Both the position numbers and the translations under genes were made by a program. 64,000 nucleotides of DNA from Plantago ovata. Its lineage: Eukaryota > Streptophyta > Magnoliopsida > Lamiales > Plantaginaceae. Numbering within the stretch: the stretch's first letter is position 1; each line of letters starts with the position of its first letter. Shown here piece after piece: positions 1 through 11,311 of this stretch. Location of the stretch: positions 104,486,855 to 104,550,854 of the forward strand of contig CM051458.1 of the NCBI GenBank assembly GCA_028274465.1, in the 5' to 3' direction. Under the pieces are notes generated by a model that was not told the DNA's origin, made no database searches, and saw only the letters and a list, made by a program, of their open reading frames with translations.

Positions 1-1012
1 ATAGAATGATTGTCAGAATATTCTAGGTTCCGACACTTACAATATTGTAATGTAAGGTCATTCGCCATTCTGACTTTAATTCTTCAAGATATTCTTGAAG
101 CTTGAAATTGATGATGGAACCCTTTGGCTAAATTTAAAAGCTCAAGGTGAATATTTTTCATTCCTCAAGTCCTTGAAGGTAGGCAAATAAATAGTGTACA
201 CAAACTTTCAATTTCAATGAAAGCATTACTTACACTTTAACCTAAATCTCATGGATTTCAACCATAATTAAAAATCTCATATTTGTGAGATCAATCAAAA
301 AAAATTTTTTTTTTTTAACATGACAGATTTTGAAAGAATCGTTTCTCAAGTTAAGCAAACTCTTATAAGTGACTCCGAGTTACAAGATTGCAACATGAAA
401 CAAAAGACTAATTTTAGTCATATTGGTTGTTGGTAATAAAACAAACCTCTGCTTCAACTTAATTTTCAAGTAAGTTGCATATGAAATGATCTGATCATAA
501 TCAGAATGAAAACTGAACTTTCCTTCAAATGAGTTTATACTCATAATCGAAAATTGAATTTTTCTTTAAATTCGAATAATCTGTTTAGAGAATATAACAT
601 CCCTATTAGATATATACTTGAAGTCGTAATTAGACTTTTGCAAGCATTGACAGCAAGACTTTGCAATTTTTGATGAGTCCTTTTTTTTATCTCCAGTCTT
701 TCCCAACATAGTTGGTTCTTAGAGAGAGATTCGATCCAAGGTAAAAAGATGAATATGAAGTGAGACCATGATCTATTGGTATTTGGGGTTAATGTGAATC
801 ACATATTTCCCCCTTCAAATATCAATTGGTTCTCAAATATTTTTGGGTTTTCTCTTTGGCAACCTTGTAATGATAATGTGAAATTATTTCACAATTGAGT
901 GAACAATCAATTTGAAATCACTCCTTATCAAAATGGTGAAAAATAATCACTGATAATTGCGATTGGGATTTTAAATGAGTGTGCAATCACTCTCCCCCTT
1001 AAATCTCAATCT

Positions 1013-1018
<6 letters not shown>

Positions 1019-1081
<63 letters not shown>
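1019..1081. repeat. (TA)n microsatellite
   Basis: About 31 uninterrupted TA dinucleotides. It creates an artificial Ile-Tyr repeat reading frame that is not a gene. Confidence 0.98.
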
Positions 1082-1083
<2 letters not shown>

Positions 1084-2148
1084 CTTGTATCAGACTAGCA
1101 AGTGAGTGGAGTAAGACATGGGTATGAACTCTTTGAATTACTCCATTATTAATCAAAATGATGATGACTAACAGAATAAACTGGCATAATGAACCAGAGG
1201 TAATCTTGGCACCAAATTAACCTGACAAATTCCAAAGATCACAACACATTTTTCTATAAATGCATAAATCATGAACAGATAAAGAACATGCTACTTCTTT
1301 GGTACCAATTGTGCCAAACATGAACAAGAGGACCACAAAAGCATTAAAAAAAGAAGGAACTATTGGAAATTCGCATATTAAAGTTTTAGTGATAGAAAAA
1401 CATTTTCTAAGCATACATGAAATAAAATTCTCAACTGTTAATCATAAGAAGCAGGTAGGGTGTATTTAAGAAGAAATAAAACACCCAATTCTAGCATCAT
1501 AAATTTGAAGTGATTGAATGAAAATGTGAATGGTGAATGAAGTCATACCTGATCCCAGAATAATCTATACTGGTGGTGCTTCAGCTGCGAGGATGAAAGA
1601 GCAGCAGCTTGCCTGCTTGTGGATTGTAATAGGATAATAGAACTGTTCCTCTGGGTTCCAAAAATGAGAGTCTGCCTATCTCTGTCCGAGCGGCGCGCGG
1701 TGGTGACATCTGACTCTGTCCGAGCAGCGTAGTGGTGAAGTGTGTACTGAGATCTGTCCACTGCTCCTCGAATCTGGCGATTGACTTGTGTGATGAACAA
1801 ATTTGGTGAACGCCATGAGGCGGCAATGTTGCTGCGTGTGAGATTTGATTCCGATGAATGGATATCGATTGATTAGGGTGAATTAATCAGATCTGGCGAA
1901 TAGATCTGTGATAGGTTGGAAACCTAGTTGGATAGTGATATTCACTCAGATCTGAATATTCGGATCTGTGATGAAGATTAGAGTAATGAATATTCGGAAT
2001 GTAATTTGATGATGATATAAAAAAAAAATTTATTTTTATTTTTCTTTTTGCTCGAAGTATAACAACAAAATAATTGATTGTTCAATGACAATGAACTGAA
2101 ATCTCTTCTTCTCATCCAAACGTATTTTGATTAGCAAGGATCAATAAT

Positions 2149-2163
2149 CCTGCTCTGATACCA
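2149..2163 (-). other. tRNA-iMet primer-binding site of the LTR fossil
   Basis: Read on the minus strand this is TGGTATCAGAGCAGG, the standard plant Copia primer-binding site complementary to the 3' end of initiator-methionine tRNA. It abuts the LTR at 2164. Confidence 0.85.
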
Positions 2164-2587
2164 TGTTAGGATATGAAACGTTTGGAAAAGATTGCAAGAA
2201 GAGAGAATGAAGATGAATAATCATCTTATTGAATATGAAGATGTATTGATACAAAAGTTGTATATAAATGAATTACAGACTGCTGCTATATATACTAAGT
2301 TAAAGAGTTCTAGAGTCCTAATACAATTAATCTAAACTGATTGTACAGATATATACAAAGCTGTAGGATTATCTTTAATTAAGATAACTCAAACATATTT
2401 CCAGGATATAGCATATTCCTTCTAGCTGTGGAGTTTCCTGATGAGATCTGGACTCTCTCAATATGACGGTGTTGACCAAGGAGTTAACCTGCTCTGGTTC
2501 AACTCCTATGTTAACTCCCGTGTTGTCTGGCTCAACTCCTATGTTAACTCTTCTTCTTTGATTCAAGCTTCTTTTCTTCTCTTGACA
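2164..2587 (-). mobile_element. LTR of a Copia-like retrotransposon fossil
   Basis: The segment begins TGTTAGG and ends TTGACA, the TG...CA border of an LTR, is 424 bp long, and is flanked on the low-coordinate side by the primer-binding site. It is therefore the 5' LTR of a minus-strand element. A short direct duplication is visible inside at about 2495-2560. The partner LTR is not in the window, so age cannot be judged from LTR divergence. Copia is inferred from the primer-binding site and LTR size, not from coding motifs. Confidence 0.7.
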
Positions 2588-2906
2588 TTTAAGTAGTAAT
2601 GAAAATATATCTTGATTTTGACCATTTTCTTTCAGTGGTGATGTGAAGGGGCCTAATGAAACCTTATTGTGCGACTATGATCTCGTTTTACTATGTTTGA
2701 AATTTATTGTGATCAAGTTATGAAAGAAGGCAATATATCTTATAAGCTTGTAGTCGATAAATTCAAAACTCCACTCCTGTACATAGTATTTCTAGCAAAA
2801 ATCATCATGTACCGACCTAAAAATATCTCACAACATTCACACCAGCACTACCCACACTACCTAAACACTCACTAGCTACCTAAACATCAATAGGAATTCA
2901 TCATCA

Positions 2907-3605
2907 TCAAATCGAATAGCTCCATAACGACACATCAGCGTGCATCTCCACGTCATCAAAATACTGCGGGGGAGCCACCATCATCCCCTCTGCCATGTCA
3001 GCCAGCAATCCATGCATCCCAAACATTGCCTCTTCGTCAATAAAGAACATATTTTCTGGCGAAGTCACCACATTGGCAGCTGATGTGACTTCCTCACTAA
3101 CCATATTAGTTCCTGACGTGGCATCCTCCTGACTTTCCAAGCTGGCAGCCATGTTGGCGCCATCCTCCCGCCTCGGCCGAAAAGCCTCAGCTGCCTCTGC
3201 AGCCGCCTTTTGAATGTCCTTCGCCTCCCCGGAGGCTGGAACCGGCAGTCGCCACGATGAGTCTGCGAAATTCAAGCAAGCCGCCCTTCCACGGAACGTG
3301 ATCGCCGCCACGTCATGTGCACGTGCCGCCATTTCCGCCATGGGGAAAGTCCCTAGCCAAATTCTTGTTTTCTTGTTCGGCTCCCTTACTTCGCAAACCC
3401 ACTTTCCAGAGTTCCTCCTTCTTACGCCCCGGTAGACCGGGTGTCTCGTCTCCCGGAACTTCTTCCTCCCGGCACGTTTCTTCGGGTTCTCCGAGGCTAA
3501 AATGGGCCCCTCGCTTCCATTTTCCGACGATGATTCGGTTGCTTCTCCGGAGGGAGAAGAGTAGAAGTCATGATAAAAGCTAGTCATGTGACTCATCATA
3601 TCCAT
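2907..3605 (-). CDS. CBF/DREB1: CBF/DREB1-type AP2/ERF transcription factor
   Basis: A complete intronless frame of 232 residues, the usual size for CBF/DREB1 proteins. CBFs bind the CRT/DRE element (core CCGAC) in cold- and drought-responsive promoters in the nucleus. Seen in the protein: a basic CBF signature [16 protein letters not shown] at about 42-57, one AP2 domain at about 57-115 ([19 protein letters not shown] then RIWLGTF), with Val and Glu at the positions that favour DRE binding (WVCEVRE). A second signature DSSWR follows the domain (family consensus DSAWR), and the C-terminus is acidic and hydrophobic, ending in the LWSY motif (SLWSYSI). The start is the first ATG after a TATA box about 135 bp upstream. 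Three TGA codons stand in a row at the end. No tandem CBF paralogue is visible. Class is very secure; activity is inferred. Confidence 0.95.
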   Translation of the reverse strand: MDMMSHMTSFYHDFYSSPSGEATESSSENGSEGPILASENPKKRAGRKKFRETRHPVYRGVRRRNSGKWVCEVREPNKKTRIWLGTFPMAEMAARAHDVAAITFRGRAACLNFADSSWRLPVPASGEAKDIQKAAAEAAEAFRPRREDGANMAASLESQEDATSGTNMVSEEVTSAANVVTSPENMFFIDEEAMFGMHGLLADMAEGMMVAPPQYFDDVEMHADVSLWSYSI

Positions 3606-3738
3606 ATGGTCTTGAAAATGGGGGATAAAATGGTACTAATGAGTGCTTGTTTGAATCTTTCTTGAAGAGTGTTTGGTGATAGGGTGCAAGCAAATATTGG
3701 CAATGAGATAGTGAGAGTGGAAGAGTGAAGATGGGGTG

Positions 3739-3745
3739 TATATAT
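3739..3745 (-). promoter_or_regulatory. Probable TATA box of the CBF/DREB1 gene
   Basis: TATATA on the minus strand, about 135 bp before the start codon at 3605. This spacing suits a 5' leader of roughly 100 nt. Inferred from position only. Confidence 0.5.
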
Positions 3746-3759
3746 GTATGTTTTCAAAA

Positions 3760-5242
3760 GTTGAAAAGTTGTCGATTTGATTAAGTAACTATAAAATTGA
3801 AAATTGATTGTATAATATACTTATTGGACACGGTATTATGATTAATGGGTTAAGAGCCAGCTATATTATAGAAGTGGCCCACGGTTTGTACCTTTGCAAT
3901 TACCACCAAAAGGACCAGAGCATAACACGTGTGATAAATGTTGCTTTGCAGGAATTGACTATTTTGGGCATTTGGGGTGTTTCTTTAATTTTTAAGTCAT
4001 TGTTGAATGTTGAGTATGCTTGCAAATGGAAAGTAGCAAGTGTAAGACTTTATATTTTTTTATTAGTAAGGAAATGAGAGTTTACTTCTTGGTTCAATGT
4101 ATTGGTGTGAACTATTGAGACAGAGATGAATTTGTATGCTTAACTTAATTAGTGGAGATTTTCTGCCTAATCATGAGTAGAGTGTGTGGTTAGATTAAAA
4201 TATTTGGGGTAATGACTAGGTTGAGTCTTGATTGGTCTTGTAAGTATGTGTTAACTAATATAGTTAATTAAGATTCAATATGTTTGAATATTCTATGTGG
4301 GAGAAGTCTATTTATATAATACTGGAATGTGATTTAGCTTAGGTTAGGTACTTCATTGGTTTAAGGAAATTATAGTTGAATACATTGGTTGTAACTTGTA
4401 CTCCAGTAGGTTTTGTTTTTATTGAGGTTGGGTTCATATCTATGATAACTGTTTACTGTTTTTCATGACTAATGATTTTAACTCTCTTTGTGTTAGAAAT
4501 GGTTATTTTCGTCTAAACAGAATAAAGATGATTTGAATTGAACAGAACTGAACTGAATTTATTTGTAATATAAAATATAAGTAGTCAAATATGAACAGAA
4601 CTGAACTGAATGAATCTGAAACACGAATAGAACATAGTCTTACTCCCTCCGTTTTAGTTAGACATTTTTAAGGAGATTTATAAAAAAACATTGACTATAA
4701 ATTAGTTTTGAATTATACATGACTAATATATAATAAATTTAAAATTTATAGTATTTAAAATATACTAATTTTTTTGAAGAGAGGTATGTGGCTAATACAA
4801 GTAAACATCATTGTTTTACACACATCCAAATTATTGAGGTGAAGTTAATGAAGAAGCTCCCCATATGGCCATGATCTCTCGTTCAAGGACAGGACCAGAC
4901 CAATAATCAGTATATAATCCACTTGACACTTGAGACAGTCAAGCAATAAATGGTGGAGGAAGCTCTAAGGTGCATGGTGGTGTTTGGTTCATCTGCAATT
5001 TGCCCACTATATATATCCAATTCAAACTCGAATACAGACAAAACATACCTTTTTGGGTGATGACGATTTGACCAAACACGTTTTTTACAGTTTAAAATGC
5101 AATTCAAAAAATTTACAACTAACACTAGCTAGTCGGCCTTTTTGTGTGCTGTGTTACTACCGTTTAGCCACGGTATTAAACATGTGGCATACGTGGTACT
5201 AGCACTGATCCATTTCAGATACAACAGTACTTGAATGAATCA
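3760..5242. other. Intergenic AT-rich DNA with one MITE end
   Basis: No convincing coding region. A Stowaway-type terminal motif (ACTCCCTCCGTTTTAG) sits at about 4642-4660 with no matching right end, so it is a truncated MITE. The remaining frames are short and unrecognised. Confidence 0.6.
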
Positions 5243-5245
5243 TAA

Positions 5246-5902
5246 GGCCAGCTCCATCATTGTCCGTTGTTGGGACTCCAACAGAGTCGCATCATGCTCA
5301 AGAGTTGAGCTTCTCTTTCTTTATTTTTTTTAAAAACTTTTTTGTTATCTTCCCAGTTTATACTACAGTACTACTACTATATATACTGCTAGTTTGTTTA
5401 TTTTGTTTTCACTTCTTTTCTTTGTTTCTCTAGTAGTATATTATATTACTCCTAACCTTATTTTATATATATACTACTACTACTACTACTATTCTATTTT
5501 ACATATATACTACTAGTCAATTTTACATATTAATCGACATATTACATATATTTTTTTCTATTTTTATTATTTTATTTCTATAATTAATGCATAAATAAAA
5601 ATATATATAATATAATTTGTAAAATAGACCATTACATTACATATTTTTTATTACAAAATTTTTATTATTCTATTTATTGCATTTCGAAGTATTTTATAAT
5701 TTATATGATGTTTTAAAATGAAATGAATAATGAATTAAAAAGAATGAGAAAAAGGGGATGAAATAAAAATAATAATAAAATAAATAAAAAAAGAGAAGAT
5801 CAATGATGATCAACTGTTGGAGTATGTCAAAGAAGTTGGGGATTAAGTTAGTGGAATATTGACGTGGCGCAATTGAGCTCCACTCAACTGTTAGAGAAGG
5901 CC
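5246..5902. mobile_element. Tourist-like (PIF/Harbinger-type) non-autonomous element
   Basis: A 657-bp element whose ends start GGCCAGCTCC and, read inverted from the right, GGCCTTCTCT. It is flanked by TAA on both sides (5243-5245 and 5903-5905), the 3-bp duplication made by PIF/Harbinger transposases. The interior is AT-rich with CTA/TAC repeats and has no transposase. The duplicated locus at 8077-8090 reads ATCATAAGGAAAGTG without interruption and so shows the empty site, supporting both borders. Confidence 0.8.
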
Positions 5903-6994
5903 TAAGGAAAGTGATTGTTTATTTATTTATACTTTATAGTAGTGTACGTATTATGTTATCATCAAAATTCAGAATCTTAGAACTGGGAAAGTGAAGTGAA
6001 CTGTCTTTGTTCTGGCTCTCCAATATGAATATATTCACATATCTACGACAAAATATCGAAAAATACTTGAAAAGAGAAAAAATAAGTGTTTGATTTCTTG
6101 ATCATATATCTCAAGTTGTCACTTGGTACGCATTTCCACTTGGCCTCTTAACATTTGTCATCCTTTTTGCAACATGCATGTGACCACATGTTTATATATG
6201 TGCGATACTGCGATGCATCTTGTTGTAGACAAGAAAGAAAGAATCATACTAGGACAAACAACTATCCATTTTGAAAGTCTAGAGGTTAATTTTGAGAAAG
6301 AGATTGGGTTACATGGTATACGATGGTTATAAAGGGTGTGAATTAGGGGAATGTGCATAATATTTGTGATTAGAGTCTATAGCTTTTAGATTTGGAGAAT
6401 ACATTTACACTTGAGTGGGTAGTGAGTAGTGGTGTGATTATCTTTAACATGTAACGTATTTATAACATTAGAATCTCCAAAACAAATTAAAGGTATTGTT
6501 GCCTAAATGTTAGTTAAGAAATAAGATAATCCTCACCACCTCTTGTAAGGGTCGGGAATGACGAACTACTTTCTACATAAGTATCATTAATCGTGTACTA
6601 ATACTTAAGTAACATAGGTTTACCTCCTATGAGTAGGTTGTTAACTGTTTTGTTAACTGTTTTGCACCGTTTGATTATCTCAGTAACTCAATAATTCTAC
6701 TATCGTAAGGATTTCTAAAAGCAGTTTTTCTTTTTTTTCCTTTTCCTCGAAAAAATGAGAACAATATTCCCTTATGAGATGCATTGATGGTAGACATGTT
6801 TCATATAGGTATGTATTCATGATTCATGAGGGACATGACAGGATTGTTTGTGGAAGCTCTGTATAAATAGAATAGAATAAAGTACACCATAATGTGGCTA
6901 ATAAATAATAAAGACAAAAAGTGACTTTATGACCTTCACTATTTGACCCGTTTCCGGCAAATGGTTTCAGCCATGGTTTTTTCACGGAACCCTT
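5903..6994. repeat. Duplicated segment, copy 1
   Basis: This segment aligns colinearly in direct orientation with 8081-9834. Shared landmarks include the block around 5975-5999 (matches 8140-8160), the block at 6120-6350 (matches 8320-8560), the ATGTAACGTATTTATAAC unit at about 6450 (amplified in copy 2) and the block at 6940-6994 (matches 9780-9834). I see no conserved gene in it. Further similarity follows at 7020-7080, which matches 11716-11770. Confidence 0.8.
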
Positions 6995-7759
6995 CATTAT
7001 TGGAGTAGTAGTACATCATCATATGAGCCTTTGAAGTCGCAAGGAAACTCAGTCGTGATTTATTTAGTAGTCATACTAATATATATCCACTTGAATTGGC
7101 TATAGTTGACATTATTAAATAGATCTGTTCCCCATTATCCAATCTTAAATTCTTAATTGTTTTGTCAAAATTGGGGTTATAATTTGCAACACTACGGTGT
7201 TTTAGATATCGGACGTAATAAGTCGTATCATTTGTTTTATATAATTTGCATCCGTTTCGCATTATGAGCCAAGTCCAAGACATACTAAATAGGCTCATCT
7301 TTAGCCCAAAATAATTCCAGGCCTCTTTTACTCTGGGTCCAACTTCTCGAGCCCAATATTTAGTGGCCAATAAATTATCTCCATATTACGTTACCCAATC
7401 CAACTAGAGTACGTACGTACTTAATTATCATCTATAAATACAACAATTTTTTTTTTTAAACGACAAATATTACAACTACTCCTATACTAATGATATACAA
7501 ATTTTCTCTTAAATCACCTTATTTCTCCACACTTAAATCAATCTTATAACTCCGCCACCGCCGGATCAAACCCATCACCTCTCCTTTACTATCCCAACTC
7601 CTTACCGCTGCACCACCTTATGCTCCAATAAATGCAACAATCTTGAATGCAGTTAAACTCATAATATAATTATTTAGCTAGGTAATTAATCACATAAACA
7701 ATTAACAAAGAAGATCGTTCATATCTTTGTTAAATACTAACAAGAGGACTAAAACGTTA
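6995..7759. other. Intergenic region upstream of the F-box pseudogene
   Basis: No gene. Positions 7018-7080 resemble 11716-11770, and about 7285-7365 resembles 16020-16085 upstream of the TraB gene (shared ATAATTCCAGGCCTCTTTTA). This points to dispersed or segmental copies of the same promoter-like DNA. Confidence 0.5.
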
Positions 7760-8075
7760 ATGGCGAGTGACGATGAGTTGCCAGAGGCAATTATCCAACA
7801 CATAGAGTCTTTCGTCAACGATAACGATGATATCCGCATCCATATTATCTAGACAATGGCACAACGCCTGGTTTACTCATCCCAATCTTCATCTGAACGA
7901 GAAACACTTCATGGGAATAAGAACGACGTCATCCAATGGCTTTTCGTCGCAAGATTACCGGGTTTATGCTACAAGGACTTTAAGGAGCTAGGTACAGAAA
8001 ATTGAACCTCAACTTAGAAAGCTTCAAGCTCGATCCGGATGTTGACTACGACTACTACAGATGGTCATTATAAAA
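7760..8075 (+). pseudogene. F-box protein pseudogene (5' fragment)
   Basis: The start MASDDELPEAIIQHIESF matches the first half of an F-box (LP..II..I.SF). The reading frame then breaks near 7848-7852. The continuation RQWHNAWFTHPNLHLNEKHF, typical of the second half of a plant F-box and its spacer, is in another frame and runs to a stop near 7990. A third frame carries LNLESFKLDPDVDYDYYRW to a stop at about 8075. At least two frame shifts and loss of the LRR/FBD part make it a dead copy. It lies between the two duplicated segments, so it was probably part of a tandem F-box locus. Host-gene origin is inferred from the F-box motif. Confidence 0.7.
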
Positions 8076-8814
8076 AATCATAAGGAAAGTGATCGTTTAT
8101 TTGTTTATACATTATAGTATTATTATGATCAAAATCTTAGAATTGGGAAAGTGAAGTGAATTTGTAATTGTCTGCATGCTTTAAGTGAGGTTGACTCTTT
8201 TTTTTTTTAATCCTCCAATATGAACTTGGCACCTAAACTATATTCACAGGACAAAATATCGAAAAAGACTGAAGCTAAAAAACACAATATGAGTTTTCGA
8301 TTTCTTGATCCCAAGTTGTCACTAAGTACACATTTCCACTTGCATGGCCTCTTAACATTTGTCTTCCTTTTTGCTACATGTGATTACATGTTTATGTGCG
8401 ATGCATCTTAATTGTTATAATTAGACAAGAAAGAAATAAATTAAATAATCATACTAGGACCAACAACTATCCATTTTGGAAGTGTAGAGGTTTTGCGAAA
8501 GAGATCGTGTAACATGGTACAATGGTTACACAGGGTGTGAATTCGGAGAATGTGTATAATATTTGTCGTAGTGTCGTGACTGACTCCAAGATCGTACTTG
8601 GGGCTCGTGTGCCCCTTACGCAAAGAGGGCCCCATTTTGGTGTGGAAGAAAGCAAGAAGAACTTAAGAGTATCATCCCCTCATGGATGATGGTCCCTAAG
8701 GAATCTCTGAAAGAGATGCTATAATAATTAGAGTGTTGTAGTTTTTTTTAGTGTAATAGGTAAATGTTTAAATTTGGAGAATACGTCAACACTCGAGTGG
8801 GTAGTGATATGATT

Positions 8815-9029
8815 ACCTTTAACATGTAAATATTTATAACATTTAGAATCTTCAAAACAAGTTTATAACCTTTAACATGTAACGTATTTATAACATTTAG
8901 AATCTTCAAAACAAGTTTATAACCTTTAACATGTAACGACGTATTTATAACATTTAGAATCTCCCAAATAAGTTTATAACCAATAACATGTAACGTATTT
9001 ATAACATTTAGAATATCCAAAACAAGTTG
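8815..9029. repeat. Four-unit minisatellite (53-57 bp units)
   Basis: Four head-to-tail units begin at about 8815, 8868, 8922 and 8979. Each contains ACATGTAA, TATTTATAACATTTAGAAT and CAAAACAAG-type segments. Copy 1 of the surrounding duplication has one unit near 6445-6495, so the array expanded after duplication. Confidence 0.9.
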
Positions 9030-9063
9030 CCTAAATGTTACTTACTTTAGAAGCTAGATAGTA

Positions 9064-9321
9064 CTCCCTCCGTCCCACTGTAAATTATCCATTTTGACTT
9101 TTTTCGGTCAACAGTTTTCAACTTTGACCCTCGATTACTCTTAAACTATAATGATAAAGTATTTGACGAAATCATATTATGAAAATGTAGAACCTAAATA
9201 TTCATAATATAGTTTTTATTAAATATTTTATCATTATAGTTTAAGAGTAATCGGGAGTCAAAGTTGACACCTGTTGACCGAAAAAAGTCAAACTGGATAA
9301 TTTCTACCGGGACAGAGGGAG
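9064..9321. mobile_element. Stowaway MITE
   Basis: A 258-bp element with ends CTCCCTCCGTCCC and GGGACAGAGGGAG and flanking TA dinucleotides (9062-9063 and 9322-9323), the Tc1/mariner-type TA target. The arms are long inverted repeats (for example TATAATGATAAAGTATTT near the centre and its complement), so the whole element can fold into a hairpin. No transposase. Confidence 0.92.
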
Positions 9322-10079
9322 TATATATATTTGGGTGAACACTCTAGACATAAGATAATCCTCAGCTCTTGTAAGTGAAATGACGAACTACATACTATCC
9401 ACATAAGTACCATAATTCATGTACTACTACTTAAGTAACATAGGCTTACCTTCTATGAGTAGGTTATTAACTATTTTTCACCGTTTGACAATCTCATTAA
9501 TTCAAGTTCTCATATCGTAAGGAATTCTAAAACTAGTTTTTTTCATTTTCCTTTTCATTAATAAAATAAGAACAATGTTCCCTATGAGATACAATGGTGG
9601 TAGACATGAAAATTCATATGCATGGGTAATGTATTCATCATGATTCAAGAAGGACATGACAAAGAATTGTTAATTTGTGGAAGCTCTTTGTAGATAGAAT
9701 AGAGTACACCATTATGTGGCTAATAAAGACAAAATGTGCTTTTATGAACAGATGCCACTCACCAATCATGACCTTCTTTATTTGTCCTGTTTCCGGCAAG
9801 TAGTTTTGAGCAATGGTTTTCCACGGAACCCTTGAGTAGTTACGTGTAGTTTATAGATATATAATGTTCATTCAATTGATTTTAACGTAAGTAAATGAAA
9901 ATTTACAATTAAATAATTGAGTAATTAAAATCAAAACTTGTCACGAAATATCTTCAAACAAACAAAAAATAACTAACTGAATAATTGAATCTAATTTAAA
10001 AATAACTATTGAGTAATAGAAATAGTTCATATAGTCATGCGATGAAAATTTTGAATTGAACGGTACGTAAAGTACTCCT

Positions 10080-10400
10080 CCGATGATTTAAGAACCACCG
10101 AATACGTCTGTAGGCTATTGAAACATTCCACTTCGAAATCTGCAATGCAGCTTTTGCATGTAAATTTGTGTTCTTCATCTGGTGTATATACCGTCCTGTG
10201 TGTCATTATCTCTTGCCATTTTTCTTCGTTGATGCCTTCTGTTATGTTTTATATAGTAAATTGCTTACCACCAATGTCCTGTAGTAACACTCTGTATTTC
10301 CGGCTATTCGGCATTTGTCGAGAAATCTTGTTCCCATGGTGAGGCTGGTGGCTACTCGAAACTCTTTCCGGTCGAAGACCTTTACTGGCATAAATTGATT
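10080..10400 (-). pseudogene. Unrecognised minus-strand coding-like fragment
   Basis: Two protein-like stretches lie on the minus strand in different frames: FDRKEFRVATSLTMGTRFL (about 10330-10390) and, downstream, TVYTPDEEHKFTCKSC followed by FEVECFNSLQTY (about 10120-10200). A stop and a frame change separate them. The CKSC pair is cysteine-rich, but no complete zinc-finger spacing is visible. I do not recognise the family. It could be a decayed exon or part of a mobile element. Confidence 0.3.
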
Positions 10401-10560
10401 TGGACCGTAGATGATGAGAGGAGAGGAGATGAATAAAGAAGAAGAGATAGATAGGATGAATCCTTGCCGAACAATGATTCAGAATCGAGAGAAGAAATAA
10501 GCAGAATTTTAAGGAAAGAGATGAGCAAATCAGAAAAATTCAGCCGAAACAATCGATAGG

Positions 10561-10578
10561 CGCGTGGAGCTCCACGCG
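10561..10578. repeat. Perfect 18-bp palindrome followed by a T-run
   Basis: CGCGTGGAGCTCCACGCG is its own reverse complement and is followed by six T residues. Much GC-richer than its surroundings. Confidence 0.95.
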
Positions 10579-11169
10579 TTTTTTGCTGTTATTATATACT
10601 GTTGAACTGAATTTAATTGGTCCTAAGACTTATCGACATATGTATTTTGTAAGCTATTTGAGTTATGATTTTCATTTTTTTTTCTTCGAATTATATTGGC
10701 ATATGCTTCAGTCGAGCACTATCGGCCCTTTTTTAGGGACAACTTTCCCAATCTGCTTCAATCAAGCACTATCTGACCTTTTTTTATGGGCAACTCTCTC
10801 ATCGATGTTTTTTTACACCCACAAAAATCGAATCTGATATTTTGTTTAAGTGAATTCAAATTCCTTACCATTTGAGACAACAACCGTCGGTGAGTTATGA
10901 TTTATTGAAACTTGGTTTAACGGTTTAAGGCTTCTTTGAGCATAAATTAAATTAATTATAAAATTATATTATATTATGGAGTAGTCACATTCGGTAATTT
11001 TACTTTTACTCGGTGTCATTATCACTATTGCAAAATTATTTCAAGTTGAGCTGTAACTTGAATATGGTTCAACATGATTAATCGTGTTGTAAAGTTGATA
11101 GAATTAATGGAATTGTGGAATTACGGAGGAAGATAGTTTTGGTTGTCAAATTAAAATGCTTGTGTTAGT

Positions 11170-11311
11170 ATATGTCCACGATGTGTAGTCTTATGTTTTT
11201 ATTGCACAACCTTCTTAAGAACTTAGTTATCATATGTTCTCGATGTGTTGTCTTATGTTTTTATTGCACGACCTTCTTAAGAACTTAGTTATCATATGTC
11301 CTTGATGTGTT
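11170..11311. repeat. Short tandem repeat, 62-bp unit
   Basis: Two full units (starting at 11170 and 11232) and a partial third (11294). Each reads ATATGT(C/T)C, then GATGTGT and TCTTATGTTTTTATTGCAC, then CTTCTTAAGAACTTAGTTATC. Confidence 0.9.

Larger units (their letters stand above)
1..2163 (-). other. Internal/leader part of a Copia-like LTR fossil and flanking AT-rich DNA
   Basis: This stretch lies on the internal side of the LTR at 2164-2587. A primer-binding site complementary to initiator-methionine tRNA is read on the minus strand at 2149-2163, directly next to the LTR, so the element runs toward lower coordinates. About 1540-1830 is less AT-rich and holds two overlapping minus-strand frames without a recognisable gag, protease, integrase or reverse-transcriptase motif. 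I saw no second LTR copy, so the element is incomplete in the window. A (TA)n tract sits at 1019-1081. The first kilobase contains nothing I recognise. Confidence 0.5.
8081..9834. repeat. Duplicated segment, copy 2 (carries a Stowaway MITE and a minisatellite)
   Basis: Colinear with 5903-6994 but longer. It holds about 200 bp of extra DNA near 8555-8760, a four-unit minisatellite at 8815-9029 and a Stowaway MITE at 9064-9321, none of which is in copy 1. It lacks the Tourist-like element that interrupts copy 1. No coding region was recognised. Confidence 0.8.

Noticed and set aside
971-1156. 61-codon minus frame rich in Ile-Tyr
   Set aside because: It is the translation of the (TA)n tract and has no protein features. 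The same applies to the frames over 61973-62087.
3317-3583. Plus-strand frames over the CBF gene
   Set aside because: They are shadows of the AP2 coding sequence. The minus frame has all CBF signatures.
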